NCBI GenBank assembly: GCA_963839175.1
Contig: CAWIUB010000041.1
Coordinates: 1-64,000 of the forward strand
Length of the DNA: 64,000 nucleotides
Source: CAWIUB01 sp963839175
GTDB taxonomy: Bacteria; Actinomycetota; Actinomycetes; Mycobacteriales; Jatrophihabitantaceae
Direction of reading: 5' to 3'
In this document: piece by piece, positions 19,143 to 28,002 of the stretch
Layout of the letters: every line of letters begins with the position of its first letter
Position numbering within the stretch: position 1 is the stretch's first letter
Notes under the pieces: generated by a model
Databases searched by the model: none
What the model was told of the DNA's origin: nothing
What the model saw: the letters and a program-made list of their open reading frames with translations, nothing else
Translations under genes and position numbers: made by a program

Positions 19143-19952
19143 TCAGCACGCGACGTGCTCGGCCTGGTAATTGGAAGGCGGCGAGCCAAACAGATATGCC
19201 GCGCCGACATCCTCGAGGAAGAAGTCGACCTTCCAGTGGGTGCACGTCTGTCCATCTGGGCCGTCCGCCGCATCCTGCGTGCTGGTGAACGTCACCGTGG
19301 CTGCGGGGCGGCCGTCTCCCGTGGTGCTGAGCTCGGTTAGGCGTCCGCCAGAGACCTCGGTCGATCGGTAGCCGGCCGCTACCTGAGCTGGATCGAGCGC
19401 CGCGCGGACCTTGGGCGTGTACAGCGTGAAATAGTCGGCAAAGTTTCGTTCGTTGATGTCGGTGATGTATCGCGTCAACAAGGCCACGACGGTGGGTGCC
19501 CTGGGATCGGATCCAGCAGCCGGCGCGACAGAGACAACAGAGTTGCCGTTATAGGGCGGAGGAACTGTGGATACCTTCGTGAATGTTGGGGATGTTGCGA
19601 CACCGGTGTCAGCCTCTGAGGTGACCTCAGGCGTGAGGGCGAGCTGACTCGTCGGCAGCGGTCCGGCGATTGTAGAAGTCGAGGTGGTGTGGCGAAATGC
19701 TACGACGAGGCCGACGACCACACCAGCGATCACGATGACTGCGACACAGAGCATGGCAACGAGACGCCATCCCGACCTATGGGGAGGAGCTCGCAGCGGC
19801 TGTCTAGGTTCTGGCGGCGGAGGAACCGCGGCCGGTACGCCCGAGGCGACGGCCGTGCCTGCCTCAGCGACGGAATCGTAGGGCGCACCGCACCTGGTAC
19901 AGAACCGTTGCTCACCCTGTCGCAACTCACCGCACTGGGTGCAGAAAACCAT
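19143..19952 (-). CDS. Zinc-ribbon membrane protein with extracytoplasmic NTF2-like domain
   Basis: A 269-residue protein. It starts with a double CxxC zinc ribbon (FCTQCGE, FCTRCGA), then a Pro-rich linker, a single membrane segment near residues 63-87 (VAMLCVAVIVIAGVVVGLVV), a Thr/Ser-rich stalk and a C-terminal domain with LLTRYITDINERNFADYFTLY that resembles NTF2/SnoaL-like folds. The ribbon should face the cytoplasm and the large domain the outside. It is the third gene of the island operon and begins 14 bp after the original end of the preceding small gene. Function unknown. Confidence 0.75.
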   Translation of the reverse strand: MVFCTQCGELRQGEQRFCTRCGAPYDSVAEAGTAVASGVPAAVPPPPEPRQPLRAPPHRSGWRLVAMLCVAVIVIAGVVVGLVVAFRHTTSTSTIAGPLPTSQLALTPEVTSEADTGVATSPTFTKVSTVPPPYNGNSVVSVAPAAGSDPRAPTVVALLTRYITDINERNFADYFTLYTPKVRAALDPAQVAAGYRSTEVSGGRLTELSTTGDGRPAATVTFTSTQDAADGPDGQTCTHWKVDFFLEDVGAAYLFGSPPSNYQAEHVAC

Positions 19953-19966
19953 CGGAACCCGATAGA

Positions 19967-20019
19967 TCAGAAGATCGCGGCGGCGGCTTGTTCGATCGTC
20001 GTGACCGCGCTGGCGAGAG
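19967..20019 (-). pseudogene. 3' fragment of the IS-interrupted small coiled-coil gene
   Basis: The last codons (ending SAVTTIEQAAAAIF and TGA) of the gene whose 5' part is at 21342-21656. Removing the ISL3-family IS together with one copy of its 8-bp target duplication joins the two in frame. The fragment has no start of its own. Confidence 0.85.
20012..20019. repeat. Left target-site duplication of the ISL3 element
   Basis: GGCGAGAG, identical to 21342-21349. Confidence 0.92.
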
Positions 20020-21341
20020 GGCGCTTCCGGGAAGTCCGTGGGTCATGGTGTGGCCGGGTAGAGCTGTAGGCCACCGAGGTGGAAGTAGATCGCGGTCTTG
20101 AAGTGCTCGCGGTTGCGGTAGCCACGCGCTGAGACTCTGATCGCCTGGATGCGGGAGTTGAGGCCTTCGGCGCCGGCGTTGGTGATCCGGTGGGCGAAGT
20201 AGGACAGCAGCCCCGCCTGGTGACGTTTGAGTGTCTTAGCCGCGTCGATGATCGGTTTGAGCCGGCAGTGGGTGGCCCAGAAGTACCAGCGGTTGAAGTG
20301 CTTGGCCGCCCAGCCGCGGCGCTTATAGGACCAGAAGTGCCGCAGGCTCTCCTTGATCGCCCACGCCCGCGCGGTGCGCAGGTCGCCGGCCTGCAGCGTG
20401 GCGAACCGGTCGGCGTGACGGTCGGGCAGGTTCTCGGCCGAGTACAGCCAGAGGTACTTCGAACCGGCCAGGCTCTTGTCACCGGCCGCGACCAGCGCCC
20501 GGTTCTCTTGCTTGCGGACGGTGTCCACCGCGCCGGTGAGGTAGCCCATCAGGTGGTACCGGTCGAACACGATCTTGTCGTCCGGGTCGGTCAGGTGCGC
20601 GCGCACCGAGTTGGCGAACGGCTCCCACATGTCCATCGCGACCGCCTGAATGCCGGCCAGCTGCTCGGGCGTGAACTTCTCGAAGTAGCCGTCCAGGCTG
20701 GCCTGGCGTCGCTCGTCGGCGATGTAGTCCACGGTGCCGGTGTCCAGGTCGGCGACCACGGTGATGTAGTCCTGTCCCCGCCCGGCCGCCTTCTCATCGA
20801 CCCCGACATGCGCCGGGGCGGTCAGTGGTTTCGCGGCCAGGCCCCGGGTGACGGCGCGGTCCATCAGGTGCCACGCCTCATCCCAGCTGACCCGCAGCAA
20901 CCCGGCCGCGGAGGCCACGTCACACGCGGCGAGCACGTCGATGGCCAGCCGCTCGAACAACACGGTGAACCGCGAGTGCGGCTCAGCCCACGGCAGCCGC
21001 ACCTGCCGCACCCCGTGCTCGGGGCACTCGACCCGCGGCGGGCGGGCGTGCAGGAACGTCAAGAACGCACACGAGTCCAGATGCCGCCAAGCCCGCTCCT
21101 CGGCGTGGTCGTAGACCGCCAGCTCCCGCTCGCAGTCCGGGCACGCGAACCGCGTCCGGCCCGGATGCCCGACCCACACGTCCACCCGCCCGCCGGGGGC
21201 CGACAGCTCGACGCGATCAACCTCCCACGGCGCGACCAACCCCAGCAGATGGCGGTACAACTCGGTGTCGCGCATGCGACAGATCCTGCCGCCAAGCGCC
21301 CGTCACACCCAGACCCGACCCACGAAGAACCCGGAAGCGCC
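20020..21341 (-). mobile_element. ISL3-family insertion sequence (1,322 bp, intact)
   Basis: The termini are imperfect inverted repeats (GGCGCTTCCGGG...CGTGGGTC at both ends). They are flanked by the 8-bp direct repeat GGCGAGAG at 20012-20019 and 21342-21349; an 8-bp duplication is the ISL3 hallmark. The single transposase gene is intact. The element cut a small gene of the zinc-ribbon operon. Confidence 0.93.
20043..21275 (-). CDS. ISL3-family transposase
   Basis: 410 residues. An N-terminal zinc-binding part (FACPDCERELAVYD, then VECPEHGVRQV), an HTH region, and a DDE domain with HVGVDEKAAGRGQDYITVV, AVAMDMWEPF and a C-terminal SRIQAIRVSARGYRN block. No frameshift or stop is present, so the enzyme is probably active. 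It starts at ATG 21275, 66 bp inside the right IS end. Confidence 0.93.
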   Translation of the reverse strand: MRDTELYRHLLGLVAPWEVDRVELSAPGGRVDVWVGHPGRTRFACPDCERELAVYDHAEERAWRHLDSCAFLTFLHARPPRVECPEHGVRQVRLPWAEPHSRFTVLFERLAIDVLAACDVASAAGLLRVSWDEAWHLMDRAVTRGLAAKPLTAPAHVGVDEKAAGRGQDYITVVADLDTGTVDYIADERRQASLDGYFEKFTPEQLAGIQAVAMDMWEPFANSVRAHLTDPDDKIVFDRYHLMGYLTGAVDTVRKQENRALVAAGDKSLAGSKYLWLYSAENLPDRHADRFATLQAGDLRTARAWAIKESLRHFWSYKRRGWAAKHFNRWYFWATHCRLKPIIDAAKTLKRHQAGLLSYFAHRITNAGAEGLNSRIQAIRVSARGYRNREHFKTAIYFHLGGLQLYPATP

Positions 21342-21656
21342 GGCGAGAGAGGCGACAGATGCAACGCTGGCTGCCAATGACTTGAGGAGCCCCAGGAAGG
21401 ATTGTTTGTTTGGCCGCTCCTTGGCGAGTTCGCGCTGCGCCACTTCTGCGACGCTGATGCTCTGATCGCCGTCGTCGAGCGACGCGGCCTGAGCCCGCAC
21501 TGCATCGACCAGAGCCGCCATTTGTTCGCGCAGCTCCTCCAGGGAGACAGCCGGGGATTGGCGAATCTCATTCGTCGCCACCGCGATCTCTCCCGCCGCC
21601 ATAGCGCCCGCGTTGACGGTACCTCCGGTGATGGAGATACCGAGGTTCTTCGTCAT
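21342..21656 (-). pseudogene. 5' part of small coiled-coil gene with GGTV motif, cut by the ISL3 element
   Basis: About 105 residues remain; the frame now ends inside the IS at 21303. The original protein would have had about 119 residues. The N-terminus NLGISITGGTVNAGAMAAGE matches the C-terminal tail of the neighbouring 505-residue protein (GVYVTGGTVTAESIAAG), so the two proteins share a Gly/Ala-rich motif. The rest is helical and coiled-coil-like (LEELREQMAALVDAVRAQ), ending in a hydrophobic Ala-rich tail. It lies 7 bp downstream of the 505-residue gene and is the second gene of the operon. Family unknown. Confidence 0.75.
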
Positions 21657-21663
21657 AGTCGGT

Positions 21664-23181
21664 TCAACTCCTCTCAGTTGCGGTGCGCACCTTCGTCATT
21701 GCGGCCTTGGCGCGCGCGCCCGTGCCTGCTGCTATGCTCTCCGCCGTGACGGTGCCGCCAGTGACGTATACACCCTGGTTGAGTATTGTGGTTTGCCGCT
21801 CGACTAATTCGCTCGTGTCGACACCCTTGGCCTCGAGAAATGTCGTGATCGCCTGCAGCAGCCGCTTCTCAACGACCTTGGCGTATAGCTCTTTGTCGAG
21901 CTGTTGGAAGTAGCGCTGGTACCGGGGGTCGCTGACAAGCTCACGCGGACTCGTAGTCGCACCATAGTTGAAACGCAGCGCGCTCGTGATCTCCCGTCGC
22001 TGCCGAGCTTGACGCAAACTGCGCGAGAGCGGAGCCAGCATCGCCAGATACACTGAGCGCAGCGCCGTGAAGACGCCAACGGGTATGTGCACGATGGAGC
22101 GCCCTGCCATCCGCAGTAGCTGACCAAAGGTCGGCGCCGGCAGAAGGCGGTCCACATCTTGATAGACGGCCAAGATCGGCGTCAAAAGCGAATGGCTAAG
22201 CTCGACAAACAGGTTGTTGCGCGTCACGACGAAACGCAAGAACGTTGTCAGCACGAGTTGCCCGCGCCAGCCAGACACTCGTAAACACAGATAGGGTCTC
22301 GCGCGCTCCTCAGGCTCGGCCAGCAACGCCCGCACCAACGACGGGTCAACATGTGACACGGGCGGGGCCAGCTCATGGGGGAGGAAACGACCGTCCCCGC
22401 GTAAGTCACGCCCATCGACAAACACCCGATCATGGACGGTGACGTGGGCAATCTCGATCTGACGCAGATGAGCGAGGACATAGTCATGGATCTCGTCGCT
22501 TGAGAACGACTCGACCTCTCGCCCCTCAGCAGCTCGCTTCGTGTCGAGCGCAAATGACCACGCGTCCAGTGGCACTCCATTGCCGACGAACGGACTAAAT
22601 GAGCCGTAGATCGTGACATTGCCGTCCGCGCGGGCGGCGACCTGGGACAACCGGCGCTCGGCACGGGGACTCGCGACTGGGGACGGTAGAGTCGACGCCG
22701 AGCGTCCCGGACCGAAGTCACGGGCCAGCACGCCGTAGGTGGCTACGAGCCTTTCAGCCAGGATAACGAGCGCCATGACTATCAAGAAAACCAGGGCGCC
22801 GAGCCATGACTGAGCGAGAAAGAAGCCGACGAAAACGAAAAACAAGATGGTCAACGCCAGATCTCGCAGGAGATGACGGCGACGTGCAGAAAGCGCATTC
22901 CGCAATACCGGCACCAAGTCCACGTCAGGCGATGGCGGCGGCGCCTTGTATTCCTCGTCGACGATATCGCGAATCAGACGTTCGGCAAGAACGCTATCGA
23001 GGTGAACCGCAGCGCACAGATACCGCGTGGAATCCGAGTCCAACAAGGAAGGTCTGCGAGGCTGACGAGCCGTAGCCGGAGCGGGATACGCCGCACCGTC
23101 TTGGCCTAGCATTGGCACACCACATGCGCCGCAGAAGGCAGCGCCGGCAGGATTGAGTGATCCACAGCGTGAACAGCGCAT
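21664..23181 (-). CDS. Zinc-ribbon membrane protein of unknown function, first gene of the island operon
   Basis: 505 residues from ATG 23181 with GGGGGAGGG upstream. An N-terminal zinc ribbon (CSRCGSLN, CGACGVPM) is followed by two adjacent membrane segments near residues 110-145 (LALTILFFVFVGFFLA and LGALVFLIVMALVILA). A large domain contains VTIYGSFSPFVGNGVPLDAW, which I recall from uncharacterised actinobacterial proteins. The C-terminal tail carries GVYVTGGTVTAESIAAG, repeated at the start of the next gene product. No enzymatic motif is visible. The ribbon, membrane anchor and shared tail suggest a membrane-associated complex with the two downstream products. Confidence 0.75.
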   Translation of the reverse strand: MRCSRCGSLNPAGAAFCGACGVPMLGQDGAAYPAPATARQPRRPSLLDSDSTRYLCAAVHLDSVLAERLIRDIVDEEYKAPPPSPDVDLVPVLRNALSARRRHLLRDLALTILFFVFVGFFLAQSWLGALVFLIVMALVILAERLVATYGVLARDFGPGRSASTLPSPVASPRAERRLSQVAARADGNVTIYGSFSPFVGNGVPLDAWSFALDTKRAAEGREVESFSSDEIHDYVLAHLRQIEIAHVTVHDRVFVDGRDLRGDGRFLPHELAPPVSHVDPSLVRALLAEPEERARPYLCLRVSGWRGQLVLTTFLRFVVTRNNLFVELSHSLLTPILAVYQDVDRLLPAPTFGQLLRMAGRSIVHIPVGVFTALRSVYLAMLAPLSRSLRQARQRREITSALRFNYGATTSPRELVSDPRYQRYFQQLDKELYAKVVEKRLLQAITTFLEAKGVDTSELVERQTTILNQGVYVTGGTVTAESIAAGTGARAKAAMTKVRTATERS

Positions 23182-23246
23182 ACTACCCTCCCCCTGTAGC
23201 CGCCACCGTATCTGAAACCGCTCTTAGCCGCATCAATTAGCTGAAG

Positions 23247-24065
23247 TCAACTCGTGTTGTCGCTGATACTGCACATCGCGATCCTCGGCCAGCGCGGTGA
23301 GCGGCTGCGCAGCCGGTCGGGTGATGTGCAGCGGATAACCGTGCTCCTCGGGAAGTGATGGCGCCAGCCAGCGAGCACCGCGATGTGTGTCGTGACGATC
23401 GGAGGCACGCCTACGGCGGCAAGGGCAGCGTGCGCGGTATCGATCGCGAGGTCGGTGAGCGCGTCGCGAAGTGTTGGCCGTGGCGTGGTTCCGTCTCTGA
23501 TTTTGTCGATGGTGCGTCGGTCACAACCGACTAGCACCGCGAGTTGTCGCCCGCTGTATCGGGCTAGGACGGGGAGGACGTACTCGCGGAGCCACTCGTC
23601 GGAGGTCGGGGTGTAGTCGGTGAGGATCTCGCCGAGGCTGCTGACGATTCCGGCTTGGAAGTCGTCGAGCCGGTCGGCCTCTTTGGCGATGAGGTGGAGT
23701 GCTCCGGCGGCATGGATGGGGCGGCGCTGTAGCTGTCCGCGGGTGCCGCGGCGGCACGGCTCGCCGCAGACATCGTTGAACTTGTGTTCGGGTGGTTGCG
23801 GTGCTCAAGGAGAACGTCGCGGTAGCTACGGACGATCACGAGATCAGGCTGGACGGCCGCGAGCTTGTCCCTCGTGATCCGGTAGCTGGGCCCGTCCGGG
23901 TCATACAGGTTCCGCCACTCGAGCGTGAGCCACTTGTCAGGATCCGGATCGTAAGGGGCGACGAGCCGGACCCGCGCAGGTCGACACCCAGTGGAAATCC
24001 GAACAGGTCGATGGTGACGACGAGCAGGAAGTTGAACGGTTTGATCTGGCCTTCGACGCAATTTC
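23247..24065 (-). pseudogene. Decayed gene of unknown function with C-terminal HTH-like segment (3' part)
   Basis: Coding potential is clear but spread over three frames. One frame reads PFNFLLVVTIDLFGFPLGVD, the next LVAPYDPDPDKWLTLEWRN, and the third FNDVCGEPCRRGTRGQLQRR, then LARYSGRQLAVLVGCDRRTI, a likely DNA-binding helix pair. At least two frameshifts separate them; one looks like loss of a G in CCCGGA near 23797. The 5' end is displaced beyond the ISL3-family insertion and continues at 25531-25672. I do not recognise the family; the CGEPC motif and HTH suggest a nucleic-acid-binding protein. Confidence 0.6.
24058..24065. repeat. Left target-site duplication of the dead ISL3-family element
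   Basis: GCAATTTC, identical to 25531-25538. Confidence 0.88.
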
Positions 24066-24095
24066 AGCTCTCCCGGCATGAATGTGGGTCGCCGG

Positions 24096-24161
24096 CTGGG
24101 ATCTGAGCGGTGATTCGCTTGCGGGGTACTGGGATCTGAGCGGTGATTCGCTTGCGGGGTA
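24096..24161. repeat. 33-bp perfect tandem duplication inside the IS end
   Basis: Two identical 33-bp copies, each starting CTGGGATCTGAGCGGTGATT, lie directly between the left terminal repeat and the transposase start. Confidence 0.92.
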
Positions 24162-24263
24162 AGGGTGTGTGCGACACGACGTGTCGGTAGTGGTGCGCAC
24201 GGGGTGTGGTCCTAGGTTCGGAGGTCCTACCAAGATCATCCGGACCGGAGGGCTCACACGCCC

Positions 24264-25507
24264 GTGCGCGCCACTACCGCATTCGACCGCTTGTTGGCCC
24301 TGCCCGGTGTCAGCGTGCGCGACGGGTCCTTCGGCGCGAGCGTCGTCACCGTGACGGTGGCGTTGCGTCGGCGCCGGCTGCACTGCCCGTGCTGCGGGTA
24401 CCGCACCCGCCTCCGCCAGGACACCCGCCCGGTGGCCTCCCGCTGGCGTGGCCTGGACCTGGGCCGGTGGCGGGTGAGCGTGACCGCGTCGCTGCGCCGG
24501 CTGGCCTGCCCGACCCATGGGGTGATCACCGAGGCGGTGCCCTTCGCCCGGTACCGGTCAGGGTTCACCGGTGACTTCGAGGACCTGGTCGCCTACCTGG
24601 CCACCAAGACCGACAAGACCACGATCACCCGGGTGTGCCGCATCGACTGGGACACCGTCGGGCGGATCTGCGCGCGGGTGGTCGCCGACGGGCTGGACCC
24701 GGCCCGCCTGGACGGGCTGGTGCGCATCGGGGTCGACGAGGTCTCCTACAAGCGCCACCACCGCTACCTCACCTTGATCACCGACCACGACGGCAAGAAG
24801 ATCGTGTGGGGCGCCGAGGGCAAGGACGCCGCCACCCTCGACGCGTTCTTCACCGAACTCGGCCCGAGCGCGCCGGCCAACTCGAGGCCGTCAGCATGGA
24901 CATGGGCGCCGCGTTCACCAAGAGCACCCGCGAGCACGTGCCGGGTGCGACCCGCTGCGTCGACCCGTTCCACGCCGTCAAGATCGTCACCGACGCCCTC
25001 GACACGGTCCGACGCGCCACTTGGCAGCAGATGCGCCGCATCGACGCCGCCGCCGCGCACACCTTCAAGGGCGCCCGCTGGTGTCTGCTCAAACGACCCG
25101 AGCACCTCACCGACGACCAGGCGGTGACCCTGCGCCGGCTGCGTCGCCGCGGCGGGGAACTGTGGCGCGCCTAAGCCTCAATTAAGCATTCCGGGCCATC
25201 TTCGACGGCGACCTGGGCCCCGACGAGGTCGCGGCCCTGCTCGACCGGTGGATCAGCAAAGCCAGCCGCTCCCGGCTCGCCCCATTCGTCAAGGCCGCCA
25301 AGACCATCCGCAAGTTCCGCGACGGCATCCTCGCCGCCATCCGACTAAAGATCAACAACGGTCGGGCCGAAGGGCCTGAACAACCACGTCCGCCTGATCA
25401 CCCGACGCGCCTACGGCTTCCACACCGCCCAAGCCGCCCTCGCCCTGATCATGCTCACCTGCGGCCCCATCGAAGCCCGACTCCCGCACGAAAGACCACC
25501 AGGATGA
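24264..25507 (+). pseudogene. ISL3-family transposase, frameshifted
   Basis: The protein reads from GTG 24264 through the zinc part (CPCCGYRTR, CPTHGVITE) and VRIGVDEVSYKRHHRYLTL to about 24880. The frame then shifts (apparent loss of one G in CCCGGAG) to VSMDMGAAFTKSTREHV and WQQMRR. A stop and a substitution follow near 25172, and an extra G near 25368 shifts the tail (VRLITRRAYGFHTAQAALAL). At least three lesions mean no active enzyme. Confidence 0.88.
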
Positions 25508-25530
25508 CCCACATACATGCCGGGAGCGCC

Positions 25531-25538
25531 GCAATTTC
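25531..25538. repeat. Right target-site duplication of the dead ISL3-family element
   Basis: GCAATTTC, identical to 24058-24065. Confidence 0.88.
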
Positions 25539-25672
25539 GCCTCGTAGCGGCGCTGGGTTCCGTGGCGGTACACCTCGTATAAAGGGACGATTCCGTCAAA
25601 GTGCCGTCGCGTTTCCACCAGGGCCCGTCCGGGCCCGATGCGCAGCTCTACGAGCCACCGGCACTTGCTCAC
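25531..25672 (-). pseudogene. 5' part of the decayed gene interrupted by the dead ISL3 element
   Basis: It starts at GTG 25672 and reads SKCRWLVELRIGPGRALVET, then VPLYEVYRHGTQRRYEAKL up to the IS. In the reconstructed gene this runs into the segment starting QIKPFNFLLVV after a 1-nt shift (one extra A in the run at the target duplication). The complete ancestor would be about 320 residues. Confidence 0.6.
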
Positions 25673-25924
25673 GGCCGCGCAGCGGATGCTGAGGCGTGCG
25701 GCGACGCTCCACCTCTAATCGTGGGTGTGATCGTGCCGAGTCACCGGACCGCTCAAGAGGCCACAAGCGGCATGACACGCACCATCGCCGTCAGGTCGCT
25801 GATCGACACAACAGGTGGAGCCGTGACCTGAAGGCTCAAGTGAAGCTGGTGATAAGTCATCTCGGGGTTGACGTCTGTAGGGCACTGCCTGGTAGTCGCG
25901 GTGTTGGCGCAACGACCTCGCTAG
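25673..25924. other. Non-coding gap between two mobile elements
   Basis: About 250 bp upstream of the decayed gene and left of the next IS. It ends in CTAG (25921-25924), which adjoins the IS end. No gene, repeat or structured RNA is apparent. Confidence 0.5.
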
Positions 25925-27799
25925 CGGGAGTTTCCGGGCTTTCTTGATCGTTTGGCTGTTTCGCCTTACGGGTTGGGGTTTCGGGCGTGGCTGGTGTATT
26001 ACCTAAGTCGGCTGGCTGGGGTGGTCAGCGGGTGGGGGCGTAGCGGGCGGTGTCGAAGATCTCGGCGAGTTGCTGCTGGACCGGGTCGGTGTCGGTGAGT
26101 ATGCGTTGCGCGCGGGGGTGTCCCTTGCCGCCGTCGTGGTAGAGCAGCACGGTTTCTTCGATGCCGGCGAGGGTGGCCAGTAGTTCGCGTACTGACATGT
26201 GGAGGCCGGCGTGCTCGGCCTGCCGGCGCATCAGGTGGGCGATGGTCAGGGCGAGCACGCAGTAGAACACGTGCACGCGGATCTTCTGCTCGGTCCAGTG
26301 GTGCATCGGTGCGAAGGAGACGACGTGTGGGTCTTTGAGTTGCCGGAACCCGGATTCGACGCCGTTCTGGGAGCGGTAGCCGGCCACGACGTCGGCGGTG
26401 GTCCACTGCTCGCGGTTGGTGAACAGGATCCGTTTGCCGAACAGGCGATCCTCGAGGCGTCGGCGGGCGCGGGTATCGGTGCGCCAGGACAGGCGCAACT
26501 CGGCGGGCTCGGTGCCGGTGAGGGTGGTGGTGATGACTTGGTTGACCCAGCGGGGTTTGCAGATCGTCGCGATCTCGGCCTGGACGGCGGCCTTGTCGCG
26601 GCGGGTGTGGCCCCGGGCCAGGCGGGCCTGCAACTCGCCGAGGCGGGCGCGGGTTTTGGCCAGGGTCTGGTCGAAACCGGCCGACTGTTTGGCGTGCAGG
26701 GTCGGTGAGTGGGTCAGCACCGCGCGGCGGGTCACCCCGAGCGCGGTGACGGTGGTGTCCACGCAGCCCAGCCCGGGGTAGCGCTGCCGGTCGACGGGTC
26801 GGTAGTCGCTGGCCGGGATGGCGAGCAGTTCGGGGTGCTGCGAGGGCGGTAGCGAGCCGACGAACCCCAGCCCGGAGGCTTCGATGATTTCCTGGTTGTC
26901 CTGGGAGTTCTGTCCGGCGTCATAGACCACGGTCAGCGACTCCAGGCCCGCGACCAGTTGCCGGTAGCGGGTGCTCAGTTCGGTGATGACGGTGCCGAAC
27001 TGGGTGACGTCGGGCCGGTCGCCGGCGTAGGCGTGCGAGAGCAGCGGTATCGCGCCGTCGGCGGTGACGACCAACGCGAGTCCGACCAGGCGCAGGTCGG
27101 TGCGTTTCTGCTTCGCCTTGCCGCGTTGGGCGATCGGCGCCTTCGGGTTGGCCGTGTCGATGTAGGTGGCGAAGTTGGTCATGTCCAGCATCAGCCCGGA
27201 TAGGTCCAGCCCGAACTCGCTGACCATGCGCCGGCCCAGCTCGGCCTCGATGAGCTGAAGATCGGGCGCGTCGAGGCGGTCCATCGCGTCCCAGAACCGG
27301 CGGTGATCGGTCGCGGCCCTGCACAGGCGGGTGAACCGTGGCCCGGCGGTGCTGGCCCACCAGTCGGCGAAGGCCAGCTTCGAGCAGGGCGCCACGATCC
27401 GGTTCGCGGTCGCCAACGCGATGTAGGTGCCCACCGGCACCGTGGCGTTCGCGTGCCGCGGCGCCACCCGGTCGATCACCGCCGCCACGCCCAGCCGATC
27501 GAGCGTCGACCACACCGCGGCCAGGTCCCCGAAACGTTTGTGCTGGGTGCGGACCGGCTGTCCCGTCGGCGCGCCGGACAACTTGGCCGCGACCTCCTCC
27601 GCGCTGCCCAGGTACTGCTGGGACACGATCCGGGGCTTGCCGCCCACCCGCGCCGACTCGACCAGGTAGTAGTACGTCTGGCTGCCCTGCCGCTTCCCCA
27701 CAATAGAAGCCATATATAGGTAATACACTCTCAAGCCACGAATCCCAAGCACCACAAGGGCGTGTCGCACTGATCAACTACGAAGGCCGGAAACTCCCG
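25925..27799 (-). mobile_element. IS1634-like insertion sequence, intact (1,875 bp)
   Basis: Perfect terminal inverted repeats begin CGGGAGTTTCCGG on each side. The flanks are CTAG on both sides (25921-25924, 27800-27803). Because CTAG is a palindrome, the exact edge is ambiguous by a few bases. The single transposase is complete. Confidence 0.88.
26025..27713 (-). CDS. IS1634-family transposase
   Basis: 562 residues from ATG 27713. The N-terminus SIVGKRQGSQTYYYLVESAR and the following SQQYLGSAEE are typical for the family. DDE blocks include LMLDMTNFATYID, VVYDAGQNSQDN and the C-terminal FRQLKDPHVVSFAPMHHWTE. Unlike the copy at the window start, it is not interrupted. The two transposases differ clearly in sequence and so represent separate IS types. 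Confidence 0.92.
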   Translation of the reverse strand: MASIVGKRQGSQTYYYLVESARVGGKPRIVSQQYLGSAEEVAAKLSGAPTGQPVRTQHKRFGDLAAVWSTLDRLGVAAVIDRVAPRHANATVPVGTYIALATANRIVAPCSKLAFADWWASTAGPRFTRLCRAATDHRRFWDAMDRLDAPDLQLIEAELGRRMVSEFGLDLSGLMLDMTNFATYIDTANPKAPIAQRGKAKQKRTDLRLVGLALVVTADGAIPLLSHAYAGDRPDVTQFGTVITELSTRYRQLVAGLESLTVVYDAGQNSQDNQEIIEASGLGFVGSLPPSQHPELLAIPASDYRPVDRQRYPGLGCVDTTVTALGVTRRAVLTHSPTLHAKQSAGFDQTLAKTRARLGELQARLARGHTRRDKAAVQAEIATICKPRWVNQVITTTLTGTEPAELRLSWRTDTRARRRLEDRLFGKRILFTNREQWTTADVVAGYRSQNGVESGFRQLKDPHVVSFAPMHHWTEQKIRVHVFYCVLALTIAHLMRRQAEHAGLHMSVRELLATLAGIEETVLLYHDGGKGHPRAQRILTDTDPVQQQLAEIFDTARYAPTR

Positions 27800-27803
27800 C
27801 TAG

Positions 27804-28002
27804 CGCGGGCGGGCGCCAGGCAACGGATCTTCCATGCGATCGGGGAGAGCGATCGGGGCCACGCAGAGTGCAGCCTGAGGCCGGTGAACTTGACTTTAAG
27901 TGCGGGAAGGGCACGGATGTTGTCATGCCGGGTCAGCGACGGAGGAATCGCCTACCTGGCAAGGGATTCTATGTCCGCTTTGGTGGACTATAGCCGCCAA
28001 GA
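27804..28002. other. Right edge of the accessory island, no gene seen
   Basis: 199 bp between the IS and the stop of the deaminase-like gene. This is where the conserved chromosome resumes; its counterpart is the region just upstream of era. No repeat shared with 18669-19142 was noticed, so the island has no obvious att-type borders. Confidence 0.5.

Larger units (their letters stand above)
24066..25530 (+). mobile_element. ISL3-family insertion sequence with broken transposase (1,465 bp)
   Basis: The ends share TCCCGGCATG-N-ATGTGGGTC as inverted repeats. The 8-bp direct repeat GCAATTTC flanks the element on both sides. The termini resemble those of the other ISL3 element here (GGCGCT-CCGG ... 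GTGGGTC), so both belong to one broad family. The transposase has several disabling changes. Confidence 0.88.

Noticed and set aside
18838..19170. 110-codon plus-strand frame next to era
   Set aside because: No ribosome site or similarity; region probably non-coding.
24096..24161. 33-bp duplication considered as CRISPR or iteron
   Set aside because: Two adjacent copies without spacer, inside an IS end.
18669..28002. Island considered as an integrase-driven genomic island
   Set aside because: No integrase, tRNA or matching border repeats; IS accumulation explains it better.
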